DNA of 64,000 bases from Moorena producens 3L (GTDB taxonomy: Bacteria; Cyanobacteriota; Cyanobacteriia; Cyanobacteriales; Coleofasciculaceae): positions 378,297 through 442,296 of the forward strand of contig NZ_GL890840.1 in the NCBI RefSeq assembly GCF_000211815.1, written 5' to 3'. Shown here in pieces: positions 36,351-45,812 of this stretch. Every line of letters starts with the position of its first letter. Positions within the stretch are counted from its first letter, which is position 1. The notes below the pieces were generated by a model that worked only from the letters and a program-made list of their open reading frames with translations, had not been told where the DNA came from and made no database searches. A program made the position numbers and the translations under genes.

Positions 36351-36531
36351 TAGGGTGGGCAAAAACAGTTTGCTTATTTTGATAATTCTAGATTAGAATA
36401 CTTTGCCCACCCTACTTTAATTGGTATTTTTTTTACTTGAGCTTGTCCGGTGGGCAAAAACAGTTTGGTTCAAATCAGTATTAATGATTAGATTACTTTG
36501 CCCACCCTAATTGAATTGGTATTTTTTTTAC
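36351..36531. repeat. Two tandem palindromic repeats after the PII gene
   Basis: Two related units (36351-36434 and about 36449-36531). Each has GGTGGGCAAA near the start, TTTGCCCACC near the end and a GGTATTTTTTTTACT tail. The arms can form a long stem, and the T-tract makes each copy look like a terminator for glnB. Duplication of the entire unit suggests a mobile or expandable repeat. Confidence 0.75.
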
Positions 36532-36549
36532 TAAGTGGTGATGGGTAAT

Positions 36550-36671
36550 GTAAGCATTCAGCTATCAGCCAAAGGCCAAGGGCTTTTCCCCAGACTTTCA
36601 ATTTTATTCTAAGCTGACCGCTGACAGCTGAACGCTGTTCGCGTACGCGTGCGCGTAGCGCATATGCTTAC
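36550..36671. repeat. GTAAGCAT-ended repeat element
   Basis: Begins GTAAGCATTCAGC and ends GCATATGCTTAC, same ends as the element at 522-917. It contains a GCGTACGCGTGCGCGTAGCG run. No target duplication is visible. Confidence 0.6.
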
Positions 36672-36706
36672 AATCCACCCACGATTTGCTAAGTGATTAG
36701 TAGGAC

Positions 36707-37162
36707 TTAGTTTAAATTAGACTCGTAAAACATTGATTTGCTCCGATCCTGTACTGGCCAATCGTCGTTTTCACCACCTATAATTAATTTTTCAATCTCC
36801 ACATATTCTTTGGCAAGTTGCCGGAGAGAATTAATTAAAATATCAAGAGCGATCGCATCACTAGTTCCTAAATCAAACCAGCAGCGCCCCCAAGTGCCTT
36901 CATACTCAAACTCGCCCTGATTATGCATCAAGGCCATTAAACTCTTTTCCGCTACTCTATCATCATATTCCATGTAGCTGATTTCTAGGCCAACCTCTTG
37001 CACTGGCAGGTTTTCTGCATCAAATCCTCCCAATTTACCTAATAAAAACCAGGAATTGAACAGTTCTTCCACATATTCCTTTTCCCGATAGGAAGGAACA
37101 GTGCTAAATTCTATCCAAATCCACAAATCAAATGGGTTAAACTCACGAAATATAATTTGCAT
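36707..37162 (-). CDS. DUF3531-family conserved cyanobacterial protein
   Basis: The start is set at ATG 37162 (MQIIFREFNPFDLWIWIEFS), giving 151 residues. The frame is open further upstream only because it runs through a GGGAATC heptamer tract, yielding a repetitive DSRFPIP peptide. The body is highly typical of DUF3531: YVEELFNSWFLLGKLGG, EFEYEGTWGRCWFDLGTSDA, LDILINSLRQLAKEYVEIE, and a terminal GGENDDWPV. The family is widespread in cyanobacteria and plastids; its biochemical role is unknown to me. No membrane segment or signal is visible. Confidence 0.85.
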   Translation of the reverse strand: MQIIFREFNPFDLWIWIEFSTVPSYREKEYVEELFNSWFLLGKLGGFDAENLPVQEVGLEISYMEYDDRVAEKSLMALMHNQGEFEYEGTWGRCWFDLGTSDAIALDILINSLRQLAKEYVEIEKLIIGGENDDWPVQDRSKSMFYESNLN

Positions 37163-37170
37163 ATCGTTTA

Positions 37171-37242
37171 GGGAACAGGGAACAGGGAATCGGGAACAGG
37201 GAATCGGGAATCGGGAATCGGGAATCGGGAATCGGGAATCGG
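37171..37242. repeat. Heptamer tandem repeat (GGGAATC / GGGAACA)~10
   Basis: About ten 7-bp units, mixing GGGAACA and GGGAATC. It lies directly upstream of the DUF3531 start and adds an artificial in-frame extension to the reading frame. Confidence 0.9.
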
Positions 37243-37409
37243 TGAAAAGCAATTATTTTAACTAACACTTAGTTTTTTTTATCGCCATTAATCCCGAATA
37301 TCGGATATTAACTTTTTGATTAATCCTGATTTTTTTCAAACCCTATCTTATCACAATTTTAAACGAGTTGTGAAAAATATAGTTATGAAAAATCACCAAT
37401 AGTGAGAGA

Positions 37410-37458
37410 GGGAGCAGGGAGCAGGGAGCAGGGAGCAAGGAGCAGGGAGCAGGGAGCA
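37410..37458. repeat. Heptamer tandem repeat (GGGAGCA)~7
   Basis: Seven units with one variant. A CCCCATCT 8-bp tract follows at about 37507-37540. The stretch 37253-37559 otherwise shows no gene. Confidence 0.85.
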
Positions 37459-37559
37459 GCTCAAGGGCACCTAAGCAGTTGTGGAGAGCCAGTTGCTGAT
37501 CTAAGTCCCCATCTCCCCATCTCCCCATCTCCCCATCTCCTGCTCTTCCTGTGATTCCC

Positions 37560-38573
37560 TCAAAGAGTATAACTACTTGTTGCTACTACTACCCAATCGA
37601 GATCGTGAGTTTCCCCTAAGGCATAGTGAACTGTACACCATTCCCCAGACAGATTGAAGTTAAGATGGTAAGTTTTGGAATTTACCAGTTGAGTGGCAAA
37701 CAGGTTTCTCAAATCTATCTCGAACTTGCATTCTGTTTGGATTTCCTCTAATCCTTCTCTTTGTTCTGACAATTCTTCTTGAACCTCTTGGTATTCTTCC
37801 GTTGATAATTCTCCTTCTTCCTCTAATTTTACTAGTTCTTGTTCTAGCTGTGCTATTATTTCCTGGTACTCTTCTATCTCATTTCCGTAATCATCTCGAA
37901 CTCTAATAAATTCATTGATTTCGCTAATCTCTAAAAATCCCGTAGTATCCAATAATTTTTGCATAACTTCGTTGCGACTAGTGGTGATCACTACCTCGAA
38001 ACCTCCCAAGGTCAATTCTTCCTCTGCTTGGGCTTGGTGAGTAATTTGATTGGTGATACATTGGATTTGCTCAACCAGTGCAGCGGTATTGTATTGGACG
38101 GATTCTAGATCCGGAATCATAAATTGTGGTGATGAGTTGCACCGCCAGGTTTGTTTGATACCTAATCCAATCCACTCTCCTGCTGTTGATAAACCAATTA
38201 GCATCGGAATTCCTAAGGAGCCAAAGATACTTTGTTGAATGGGAAATCCCTCTTCCAATTCTTCTGGTAGTGTAGGAAGGCGATAGCCATAGATAGTTAA
38301 CTCTGAGAAATTAGCTTGCAGCAGTGCGATCAGATTTTGGTAATGGGCGCTCACAGGTTGAGATTGGGTTGCGCGAATCTGACTGAGAAACTCTTCAGGA
38401 GTAAAGGGCATAAGACCGGTGTTATCGACTAGAAAGCGTTCCACTGAAAAAGAACCTTTATCGTCCACTTCCCAAGGAATAACTATATAAGGAGCGTCAC
38501 CAACTAGGCTGAAGTATTCATCTTTGGTTAATTCTTGAAGGGTAGTAACAATTTGCTCAGTTTGGGGTTTCAT
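37560..38573 (-). CDS. Hypothetical protein, possible nuclease-inhibitor-like N-terminal domain
   Basis: A 337-residue soluble protein. The N-terminal ~150 residues (APYIVIPWE, HYQNLIALLQANFSELTIYG, IGLSTAGEWIGLG) are arranged somewhat like NuiA-type nuclease A inhibitors, where a W-E motif, an 'RYQxLVxxL' helix and a 'GxWxGL' strand follow in this order. This similarity is weak and tentative. Residues about 225-275 are a highly acidic coiled coil (EIEEYQEIIAQLEQELVKLE and ELSTEEYQEVQEELSEQ). The C-terminus (WCTVHYALGETHDLDWVVVA) is unrecognised. No signal peptide. It is a single gene with repeats on both sides. Confidence 0.7.
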   Translation of the reverse strand: MKPQTEQIVTTLQELTKDEYFSLVGDAPYIVIPWEVDDKGSFSVERFLVDNTGLMPFTPEEFLSQIRATQSQPVSAHYQNLIALLQANFSELTIYGYRLPTLPEELEEGFPIQQSIFGSLGIPMLIGLSTAGEWIGLGIKQTWRCNSSPQFMIPDLESVQYNTAALVEQIQCITNQITHQAQAEEELTLGGFEVVITTSRNEVMQKLLDTTGFLEISEINEFIRVRDDYGNEIEEYQEIIAQLEQELVKLEEEGELSTEEYQEVQEELSEQREGLEEIQTECKFEIDLRNLFATQLVNSKTYHLNFNLSGEWCTVHYALGETHDLDWVVVATSSYTL

Positions 38574-38984
38574 AATTATTGTTAAGGTAGGATGTTAGTA
38601 AGCATTCAGCAGTCAGCTTTCAGCTGTCAGCTATAGAATTTTCATTTGAGATGTGAAACTATAATTGATGGTGAAAGGGAATAGGGAACAGGGAATAGGG
38701 AATAGGGCAGAGGGAATAGGGAACAGGGAACAGGGAACAGGGAAAGAATCCGTGTGTGTACTTCATTAATAGGAAAACGACTGTATGATAAATCAGCATT
38801 TGGTTTCATGAGATAATTTAAAATTATATATTAGCAAATAGTTGATATAATTGATCATACTTATGAGGTAGATTTAATTTTATTACTCCCTACTCCCTAC
38901 TCCCTACTCTCAAAAATTCCAATGCCGAGGTACCTCCTTACACACAACTGCCACGAATTATAATGTATTTTATCTCAAGCAGTC
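38574..38984. other. Gene-free region with heptamer tracts
   Basis: Contains a GTAAGCATTCAGC half element (about 38598), a GGGAATA/GGGAACA tract (38677-38745), a CTCCCTA tract (about 38885-38910) and AT-rich sequence. Any promoter for the AraC gene would be here, but none is clear. Confidence 0.6.
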
Positions 38985-40001
38985 ATGAGTTTTAAAGCAG
39001 CAAATTCTAGTCAAGATTTGAACCAATCTACAGCAGTAAGTTCTAAGATTATTTCCGGTCGTTTTACGGTTCTGGAACAGTTCACTGAGTTCTTGACCTA
39101 TAGCCAAATGTAAATTATTCAGCTTTCTCGTGGTTCGTTCCAGAGTGAGTTTTTGGCTACCCAGATTGGTGATTTATATTTCACACGTATTAGCGCCAAT
39201 CAATCCGTTCAAGTAAGAGGTCCGAAACAGCAGGGATATTTAACTTTTGCGTTGGTTTGGGAGGCTAAAGGAGGCCATTTTTATGGCCACGGTCAGCCCC
39301 TGTGTCCCCAAACTGATTTGAATGGTTTTGATCGGCAACGGGAAACGGGCTTCGTGACTCCTCAAGTGGGAATGATGGTAGACATATTCATCCCGGTGGG
39401 AATCTTTGAAGCTTGTGCCAATCACTTGCAGCGCTATGATTTGGACGATCGCTTCCTCGCCAAAAATCATGTGAGTATATTGCCCGATCGGATTGGGGAG
39501 ATCAAGGACTATCTGCGGGAACTATTTTGGTTGGCGCAACATCAACCTGACTGGTTGAAGCAGCCCCATGTTCAACAGCTGGTGGCAAATGATCTCGTTC
39601 CATTGGTGATTCAAGCCATTCCCATTCAAGGCAGTTCCACCCCCACCCTCAAACCCTCTCGGCGGAGAAAGTTGATAGCCCAAGCGGAGCTTGAAATGCT
39701 GGCCCACTTGGAAAAACCCCTGACCCTCAAGGAGCTAGCCAAACGATTGGGCTCTAGCAGTTCAGCTTTGTCCTATGGGTTTCAGGAGTTATTTGGCATG
39801 AGTCCCATGCGCTATCTCAAGGTGCGACGGCTGAATGCGGTGCGCAGGTGCCTGAAGGCAAGTGATCCAGACAGTTGTAGCGTAGAAATCCTGGCTAACC
39901 AATTTGGCTTCTGGAATGGAGGCCATTTTGCTAGAGATTACAGAGTCATGTTTGGGGAATTGCCTTCAAAAACGTTGCAGAGGAAAGCAGTTAGACAATA
40001 A
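38985..40001 (+). pseudogene. AraC-family transcriptional regulator with in-frame stop
   Basis: From ATG 38985 the frame reads MSFKAANSSQDLNQSTAVSS and continues SGRFTVLEQFTEFLTYSQM, then TAA at 39111-39113 (codon 43). It reopens at once as IIQLSRGSFQSEFLATQIGD. This is the expected continuation in cyanobacterial AraC regulators, whose N-terminus has 'QLSRGxFQxELL'. The C-terminal double helix-turn-helix is intact: LTLKELAKRLGSSSSALSYG, FGMSPMRYLKVRRLNAVR and EILANQFGFWNGGHFARDYR. The gene may be dead, or a shorter protein may start downstream (TTG 39153 or earlier), which would keep DNA binding but lose the first ~55 residues. It is upstream of the sulfatase cluster and could once have controlled it. 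Confidence 0.75.
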
Positions 40002-40295
40002 TAATGAAAACGTATTCTACCTGGTTTGGAGACGATATATGACGACGCTTAACAAAACGAATTATAGATAAAACTAATTATTGTCCCGTTAAAGGCTATT
40101 TTATTCTTATGGTTAGTAAAGTTGGAATTTTTGAGTATTGAGGGGAGCCGTTTATGTTTAGCATTAAATAGACAGCAGGTCAAAGTTGCACAGTCAAAGT
40201 TGCACAACTTATGAACTATGTACTATCCGAGCAAGCTAAAACCGATGAGGGAGCTATAGCTTTAGTACAAATGTTCTGCATCAGTGACATGCTCC

Positions 40296-40387
40296 CGGTG
40301 CAGAAAACTTGCAAAACCAAAGTTGAAACTCTGATACAGACGGAAGCTGTTATGAAATATTTGAGAGCTAATGGTTCTAAGGGAAGT
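40296..40387 (+). pseudogene. Truncated copy of the sulfatase leader and first 12 codons
   Basis: GGTGCAGAAAACTTGCAAAA followed by CAAAGTTGAAACTCTGATAC matches the leaders of both sulfatases, and from ATG 40352 the frame reads MKYLRANGSKGS as in both genes (MKYLRANRSKGS). Sequence identity stops exactly where the 40388-41030 element begins. It marks a third, lost copy of the sulfatase gene. Confidence 0.75.
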
Positions 40388-41030
40388 GGCGTTGCTGAAT
40401 CTTCGCGCTGAATAGGAGTAGAGTGGGCAGCCCGCGCGACAATAATCATGAAACTGGCAAGATGCCAGTTCCACAGCAATATGCCGCATCCTGCCCGCGC
40501 GAAAATATATTTAAACTGGCAAGATGCCAATTCCACAGGAAGATGCCGATTCCACAGATGCGACAATATATTTAAACTGGCAAGATGCCAATTCCACAGG
40601 AAGATGCCGATTCCTCAGATGCGACAATAATCATGAAACTGGCAAGATGCCAATTCCACAGGAAGATGCCGATTCCTCAGATGCGACAATAATCATGAAA
40701 CTGGCAAGATGCCAGTTCCACAGCAAGATGCCGATTCCACAGATGCGACCCGTTCGCGCCCCGCGTCGGCTTTGCCGAAAGATGCGACCCAACGGCGATT
40801 TACTCGCCCTAGGAGGCGCGCGCCTAAGCGCGAATTTAATAATTAGATCGCTCAAGCGCACCTAAAAACTCTTAATAATGGAATGATTTTAAGAGTAGGT
40901 GCGCTTTCCAATGGGCGAGTAAATCGCCCTTGGGTCGCACCTGTGGAATAGGCATCTTGCCTGTTCGATATCTTTTGGAGCGGGCAGGATGCCCACTCTA
41001 CTCCTATTAATTCAAAGATTCAGCAACGCC
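40388..41030. mobile_element. 643-bp inverted-repeat element with a five-copy minisatellite
   Basis: GGCGTTGCTGAATCTT (40388-40403) pairs perfectly with 41015-41030, and complementarity continues with AATAGGAGTAGAGTGGGCA on the left against its complement on the right. Inside, five units of 61-62 bp begin AAACTGGCAAGATGCCA at 40451, 40513, 40574, 40636 and 40698; each has an internal stem (TGGCA/TGCCA). The right half contains GGCGAGTAAATCGCCCTTGG, also present in the element at 61331-61527. No coding sequence and no clear target duplication. Confidence 0.75.
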
Positions 41031-41245
41031 AGCTTTTGGAACTATGCTCTCCCTGGTTATTGCCGGGAGTTGATTTACTGTTTTTATCAGGGTTTATGAA
41101 TAAGTTTTAACTGTATTTAGAAGAAGATAGTGGCGGTTGCGATCGCATCCTCTGTTTTGCTTGCGTTTTCCTGCTGTTTTCCTGATGCTCAAAGCCTTAG
41201 TTTTGATTCAGGAGATTGATAAGCCAGAGGAAATGGTTGGTGGTT

Positions 41246-41413
41246 TTGAGTATCTGTGAGCATGTCACCTTTGTAATTAGGTACATAGATCCCCCCTAGC
41301 CCCCCTTAAAAAAGGGGGGAATTAGATTTAAAAGTCCCCCTTATTAAGGGGGATTTAGGGGGATCTGAACAGGGATTAACAAAATTGACATGCTCCCTTG
41401 AGTATCTGTGAGC
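41246..41413. repeat. C-tract palindrome element flanked by a 16-bp direct repeat
   Basis: TTGAGTATCTGTGAGC occurs at 41246-41261 and 41398-41413. Inside, GCATGTCA and TGACATGC are inverted, and the core 41287-41366 runs from AGATCCCCCC to GGGGGATCT. This nested arrangement looks like an insertion with duplicated target, although 16 bp is long for one. Confidence 0.65.
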
Positions 41414-41661
41414 GGACGCTTTTTAATCAGTGCGGGATGATTGGGATAATACAGACATGAAACCTTGATTGGGTCGATAAGATGCGATCGCAAAAAAGCG
41501 ATCGCTTTTTTGTAAGCATATGCATGGTAAAGGCTTCGACGCTGTTTTGGCGGGAGCAGGTCAAAGTTGCAGAACATTTGTACTATGTCCCATTAGCGGA
41601 AGCAATTACCCATGAGGGGGCTATAGATAATGTACAAATATTCATCCTGGACATGCTCCCC

Positions 41662-41725
41662 CTATTACCTATTACCTATTACCTATTACCTATTACCTAT
41701 TACCTATTACCTATTACCTATTACC
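41662..41725. repeat. Heptamer tandem repeat (CTATTAC)~9
   Basis: About nine perfect 7-bp units directly after GACATGCTCCC, inserted in a repeat whose other copy (about 40267-40310) lacks them. Confidence 0.9.
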
Positions 41726-42238
41726 CAAATTTAGTACAAATGTTCTGCATAAGTGACATGCAAGCGTTTTGGCCTAGCTTGGCTATAGGCCAATGGCTGA
41801 TACCTGAATGCTTACTTCAAAATTAGCATCTTACCAGAACAATTACCGGATATACCCAATTCTTAATAAATTTTATACTTTTTACTGCTTAAAATACTAT
41901 CTTATCATACTTAAAATAAAATTGCCGTTTTTTTAACATTAATTAACGAGGTTTTCCAGGCCACGCATTATAGTAGTTTAAGTATCGAATAGGTTAAATT
42001 TTTAATAAATTTTAAAATTTATTACTGCTTAAAATACTATCCTATCATACTTAGACTACCCCCCCGATTTGTTAACATTAATTAACGTTTATTTTGGTGA
42101 TATTAATGATTATTATTCTAGTTAATTATTTAAGAATAATAATCATGTTAATGCATTAGTTTTTCTTATATATTTATGGAGATCTGAATAAGAAATATAT
42201 ATATATTCGTGGAATCCTCATTTCAGAAAAGATCTGGA

Positions 42239-42429
42239 TCAGCCAAGTCCTTACCCACTCTATATTTCAGCTGATTTAGACAGATAAAATCTGGTCAGTG
42301 CTCAAGAGATTTTCAATCACAGTCAATCAAAAAAAAAGTTTTGTGATGCAAAAACTGTGAGATACTAACAAACGGGTGCATAAAACTTGCAACACAAAAG
42401 TTTAAACGTTTGATATAACGGTAGCCTTA
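42239..42429 (+). promoter_or_regulatory. Conserved leader of sulfatase 1 (shared with sulfatase 2)
   Basis: This segment and 57011-57202 are similar over nearly their full length although they precede different genes. Shared blocks include CAGATAAAATCTGGTCAG or its close variant, an A-tract followed by TTTTGTGATGCAAAAA, GTGAGATACT, and CGGGTGCAKAAAACTTG just before the start. Conservation suggests promoter or leader function. I cannot assign -10/-35 boxes with confidence. Two copies of a TTAACATTAATTAACG block lie further upstream (to 42087). Confidence 0.6.
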
Positions 42430-44151
42430 ATGAAATATTTGAGAGCTAATCGCTCCAAGGGCAGTCATGACAATGCCCAGATGGGGAAGCGATTATTCAA
42501 TGGGGTGATGGCGATCCTACTAACGATCACCTTCACTCTAGTTGGTTTCCTCCCAGTGACTAACCAGGGAATCGCACTTGCCGACACAGAAGGCCAGCCC
42601 AACATCCTGGTGATCATGGGAGATGACATTGGTTGGACTAATGTCAGTGCTTATGAAAAGGGCATTGTCGGTTACGACACGCCCAACATCGATCGCATTG
42701 CCAATGAGGGCATGCTGTTTACGGACTACTACGCTGAGCAAAGCTGTACCGCCGGTCGGGCAGCTTTTATCACTGGCCAAAGTGGTTTGCGGACTGGCTT
42801 GCTGAAAGTCGGTTTCCCAGGAGCACCCTTTGGCATCCAGGATGAAGACCCCACCTTGGCAGAAATGCTGAAGCCCTTGGGTTACACATCGGGGCAGTTT
42901 GGCAAAAACCACCTGGGGGATCTCAACCGGTTTCTGCCCACAGTCCATGGCTTTGACGAATTCTTGGGCAACCTCTATCACTTGAATGCAGAAGAAGAGC
43001 CGGAGAATTCGGACTATCCCGGCGGACCAGATGGCTGGTTTGCCAAAAATGTTGGACCTCGCGGAGTTCTGGATTGCAAAGCAACGCCTGGTGAATATCA
43101 CGAGGAACCGATCATTGGAGATCCAGACTATTCAAAACGCTTTGGCGAGTTGGGCTATCAGGAATGTTATGATACCGGGTCGCTCAACATTGAGCGCATG
43201 AAGACCGTAGATCGGGAATTCCTAGACCGGACGAAGGAGTTCATTGAAACAGCGGTGGAAAACCAGAAGCCCTTCTTGACCTGGTTTAACTCCACCCGGA
43301 TGCATTTCTATACCCATATTAGTGATGAGGTCAAGGGAATCAGCGGTCAGGGCTTCTACGGTGATGGCATGCTAGAGCACGATGGCCATGTAGGAGAGTT
43401 GCTCGACCTGCTGAAGGAGCTGGGCATTGAAGACAATACGATTGTCATCTATACCACAGACAACGGCCCCCATTACAATCAATGGCCTGATGGCGGTCTG
43501 AGTCCCTTCCGGGGTGAGAAGAACACCAACTGGGAAGGCGGCTACCGCGTTCCAGCACTCGTGCGCTGGCCTGGTCATATCCCCGCTGGAACCGTATCCC
43601 ATGAGATTTTCTCTCACTTAGATTGGGTGCCAACCCTGATGGCGGCTGTTGGCGTGGATGACATCAACGAAACCCTGAAGCAGCCCTGTCCGGAAGATGA
43701 ACCCACAAACCTCTGTGGAACCTATCTCGATGGGTTCAATCAGTTGGCCTATTTGACCGATCCCGAGAACCAAAAGGGACAGCGTCCGGGATTCATCTAC
43801 TTCAATGATGAGGGTCAACTGCCAGGGGTTCGCATTGGGGATTGGAAAATAGTCTTTTCGGAACAACGGGCTCACTATTTTGATGTCTGGCGGGAGCCGT
43901 TTGTGCAACTGCGAGTTCCGAAGCTGTTTAACTTGCGTCGGGATCCCTACGAGCGCGGGGATACCGATTCCAACAACTACAATGACTGGTGGTCTCGCCG
44001 GAATTACTTGTTGCTGCCACCGGTAGGGCTTGTGCAGAAGTACCTGGATACGTTTGAAGAGTATCCTCCCAGTCAACCTCCTTTTGGTTTCAATCCTAAC
44101 GAAATCATTGACGACATTGTTGATCAGATTGAAACCTATTCCCTTGACTAA
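42430..44151 (+). CDS. Secreted type I sulfatase (formylglycine-dependent)
   Basis: A 573-residue arylsulfatase-like enzyme that hydrolyses sulfate esters. The signal peptide has an n-region of about 20 residues and the core GVMAILLTITFTLVGFLPVT, with likely cleavage after GIALA. Catalytic features: GDDIGW (metal Asp 65-66), CTAGR with Cys106 to be converted to formylglycine, GKNHLGD (Lys159, His161), YTTDNG (metal Asp344, Asn345) and FRGEKNTNWEGGYRVP. The conserved start in the paralogue supports ATG 42430. It is expected to be activated by the formylglycine-generating enzyme at 62809. Substrate unknown; sulfated polysaccharides or sulfate esters are possible. Confidence 0.9.
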   Translation: MKYLRANRSKGSHDNAQMGKRLFNGVMAILLTITFTLVGFLPVTNQGIALADTEGQPNILVIMGDDIGWTNVSAYEKGIVGYDTPNIDRIANEGMLFTDYYAEQSCTAGRAAFITGQSGLRTGLLKVGFPGAPFGIQDEDPTLAEMLKPLGYTSGQFGKNHLGDLNRFLPTVHGFDEFLGNLYHLNAEEEPENSDYPGGPDGWFAKNVGPRGVLDCKATPGEYHEEPIIGDPDYSKRFGELGYQECYDTGSLNIERMKTVDREFLDRTKEFIETAVENQKPFLTWFNSTRMHFYTHISDEVKGISGQGFYGDGMLEHDGHVGELLDLLKELGIEDNTIVIYTTDNGPHYNQWPDGGLSPFRGEKNTNWEGGYRVPALVRWPGHIPAGTVSHEIFSHLDWVPTLMAAVGVDDINETLKQPCPEDEPTNLCGTYLDGFNQLAYLTDPENQKGQRPGFIYFNDEGQLPGVRIGDWKIVFSEQRAHYFDVWREPFVQLRVPKLFNLRRDPYERGDTDSNNYNDWWSRRNYLLLPPVGLVQKYLDTFEEYPPSQPPFGFNPNEIIDDIVDQIETYSLD

Positions 44152-44165
44152 GGGGTAAAAGGGCA

Positions 44166-44413
44166 TATAGCGCTACGCGCAAGGGCTTTAGGCAAGAGGC
44201 AAAAGGAAACAGTTTACTGTAACAGCTTTTGCTGCTTGTATCAATGTCAAACACCTTAATGCGTAGTGCTATATCAACCAGATACATTACCTCAGAGGAT
44301 ATCTGAAAAGTTTTTTTATACTGAATTTTGCCCCCCTAGCCCCCCAATTCTGGGGGGAACAAGAATCAATTTGCTGCTAAAAGTCCCCCAAAATTGGGGG
44401 ACCAACGGGGGCT
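44166..44413. repeat. TATAGC element followed by a C-tract element
   Basis: The gap between sulfatase and HAD gene holds one element bounded by TATAGCGCTACGC and GCGTAGTGCTATA (44166-44273), then a C-tract palindrome element (about 44324-44413: CCCCCCAATTCTGGGGGG and CCCCCAAAATTGGGGG). No gene. Confidence 0.65.
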
Positions 44414-44493
44414 TGGATGTAGCAAATGAGACTTCTCAGACAACCTCTCAGTTAAAGATGTCTTTGGTTGGCACAAAGTAATTCAGCTCTTAG

Positions 44494-45615
44494 ATGATGA
44501 AAAAAAGAACCTTTGTAGTTTTCTTCTCAATTCTGTTATCAGTCTTTTGCCTAGGAGGCTTTGTGGCATGTCCCCCTGCTGCTGCGGACTATGACCCGTT
44601 AGTGTCTTGGAATGAGGGTACGACTAAAGACACGATTGTTAACTTTGTGGAAGAGGTTACCAATCCTAACAGTTGTAATTACGTTCCTCCGAGGGGACGC
44701 ATTGTCACGATTGATAATGATGGAACCCTGTGGACTGAAAAACCCCTTATTCAGGGGGAATTTATAAAATCTAGGCTAGGCAATGGATTGTCAGATCTTA
44801 AAACACTTGGTTTTTTAACTGAAAAGGAAGTCGTCCTAGCAGATCTCGAATTACCGGAAATGACACCGGAAGATTATAAACAGGAAGCTAGGGAATTTCT
44901 GGATACACAAAATCATCCATACCTTGGCTTTCCATACATCCAGCTGACCTTCCAGCCCATGGTTGAACTGGTCAATTATCTCAGAAGTAATGATTTCAAG
45001 GTCTATATTTGCTCTGGGGGTGGAACGGATTTCATTCGCTCCTTTGCGGAAGATGCCTACGGTATTCCCCCTGAAAACATCATTGGTAGTACCACCCAAA
45101 CCGAGTATATTGACCCAGAAGAGGATGGAACTTATGTCTTGCTCAAGAAGCGAGAACTGGTGCAACCCTTTAACGATAAAGCAGGTAAACCAGTGGGGAT
45201 TGACCGCTACATTGGCAAAAAACCAATTATGGCGGTTGGTAATTCCAGTGGTGATTTACAAATGCTTGACTACACTGATGATGACCAAGGTCCAGCTTTA
45301 ATGATGCTGCTTCACCATAATGATCCCCGTGAATGTCCCTATGCTGAAGAAGCTGGCATTGACTGTCCATACGATGATCCGGTTTTTGATGAGGCCAATG
45401 AGCGTGGTTGGACAGTTATCAGTATGCAAGAGGATTTTGTAACAGTATTTGGAGAAGAAATCGATCAAGCCCAGATAGCATCTGAATTAGATATCAGTAA
45501 AGAGGATTTCGGAACAGTGTCTGGAGAAGAAATCGATCAAGCCCAGACAGCATCTGAATTAGATATCAGTAAAGAGGATTTTTGGGACAGAATAATTCAG
45601 GAGGTTACTCGATAA
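44494..45615 (+). CDS. Exported HAD-superfamily phosphatase-like protein (copy 1)
   Basis: A 373-residue HAD hydrolase. The N-terminus MMKKRTFVVFFSILLSVFCL then GGFVAC looks like a lipoprotein signal with Cys26. The nucleophile motif is DNDGTLW (Asp74, Asp76), and motif III/IV is GNSSGDLQMLD near residue 249. The middle has DFKVYICSGGGTDFIRSFAE, typical of a phosphoserine-phosphatase-like group. It probably removes phosphate from a small ester outside the cytoplasm. The C-terminal region carries a 72-bp tandem duplication (from 45441; 24 residues, GEEIDQAQ then ASELDISKEDF), and the last residues FWDRIIQEVTR match the tails of the DUF3604 proteins. Confidence 0.8.
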   Translation: MMKKRTFVVFFSILLSVFCLGGFVACPPAAADYDPLVSWNEGTTKDTIVNFVEEVTNPNSCNYVPPRGRIVTIDNDGTLWTEKPLIQGEFIKSRLGNGLSDLKTLGFLTEKEVVLADLELPEMTPEDYKQEAREFLDTQNHPYLGFPYIQLTFQPMVELVNYLRSNDFKVYICSGGGTDFIRSFAEDAYGIPPENIIGSTTQTEYIDPEEDGTYVLLKKRELVQPFNDKAGKPVGIDRYIGKKPIMAVGNSSGDLQMLDYTDDDQGPALMMLLHHNDPRECPYAEEAGIDCPYDDPVFDEANERGWTVISMQEDFVTVFGEEIDQAQIASELDISKEDFGTVSGEEIDQAQTASELDISKEDFWDRIIQEVTR

Positions 45616-45812
45616 TTTACTGTTGAATTAAACAAATAGCTATTATAAATAGGTGCTGTTTATTTGCTATTGCTTCGGCATTATATCACAGATATTTCCT
45701 GGGTCTTACTGGTAACATAACCCCAAACTTTCCAAATCACAATTTACCTTTTGGTGCTAAAACCCCCTTACCATCCATATCCTCAGATGGATGTCCTGTC
45801 TGGAAAAGTATT

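Larger units (their letters stand above)
40002..42429. other. 2.4-kb nested-repeat region before the sulfatase cluster
   Basis: No intact gene. In order: a truncated copy of the sulfatase leader and start (about 40296-40387), an inverted-repeat-bounded element (40388-41030) with a 61-62-bp minisatellite, a C-tract element (41287-41366) within a 16-bp direct repeat, a CTATTAC heptamer tract (41662-41725), partial copies of a GTACAAATGTTCTGCAT sequence (40267, 41632, 41736), and two direct repeats that precede the sulfatase leader (41882-41948 and 42021-42087). Confidence 0.7.

Noticed and set aside
40216..40566. 116-residue minus-strand open frame and its neighbours in the minisatellite
   Set aside because: Translation of a tandem repeat (repeated WHLPVELASCQF-like peptide); open frames here are due to the repeat period.
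40451..40749. Possible CRISPR array
   Set aside because: The units are continuous 61-62-bp repeats with no unique spacers, and no cas genes are near. The heptamer tracts were rejected for the same reason.
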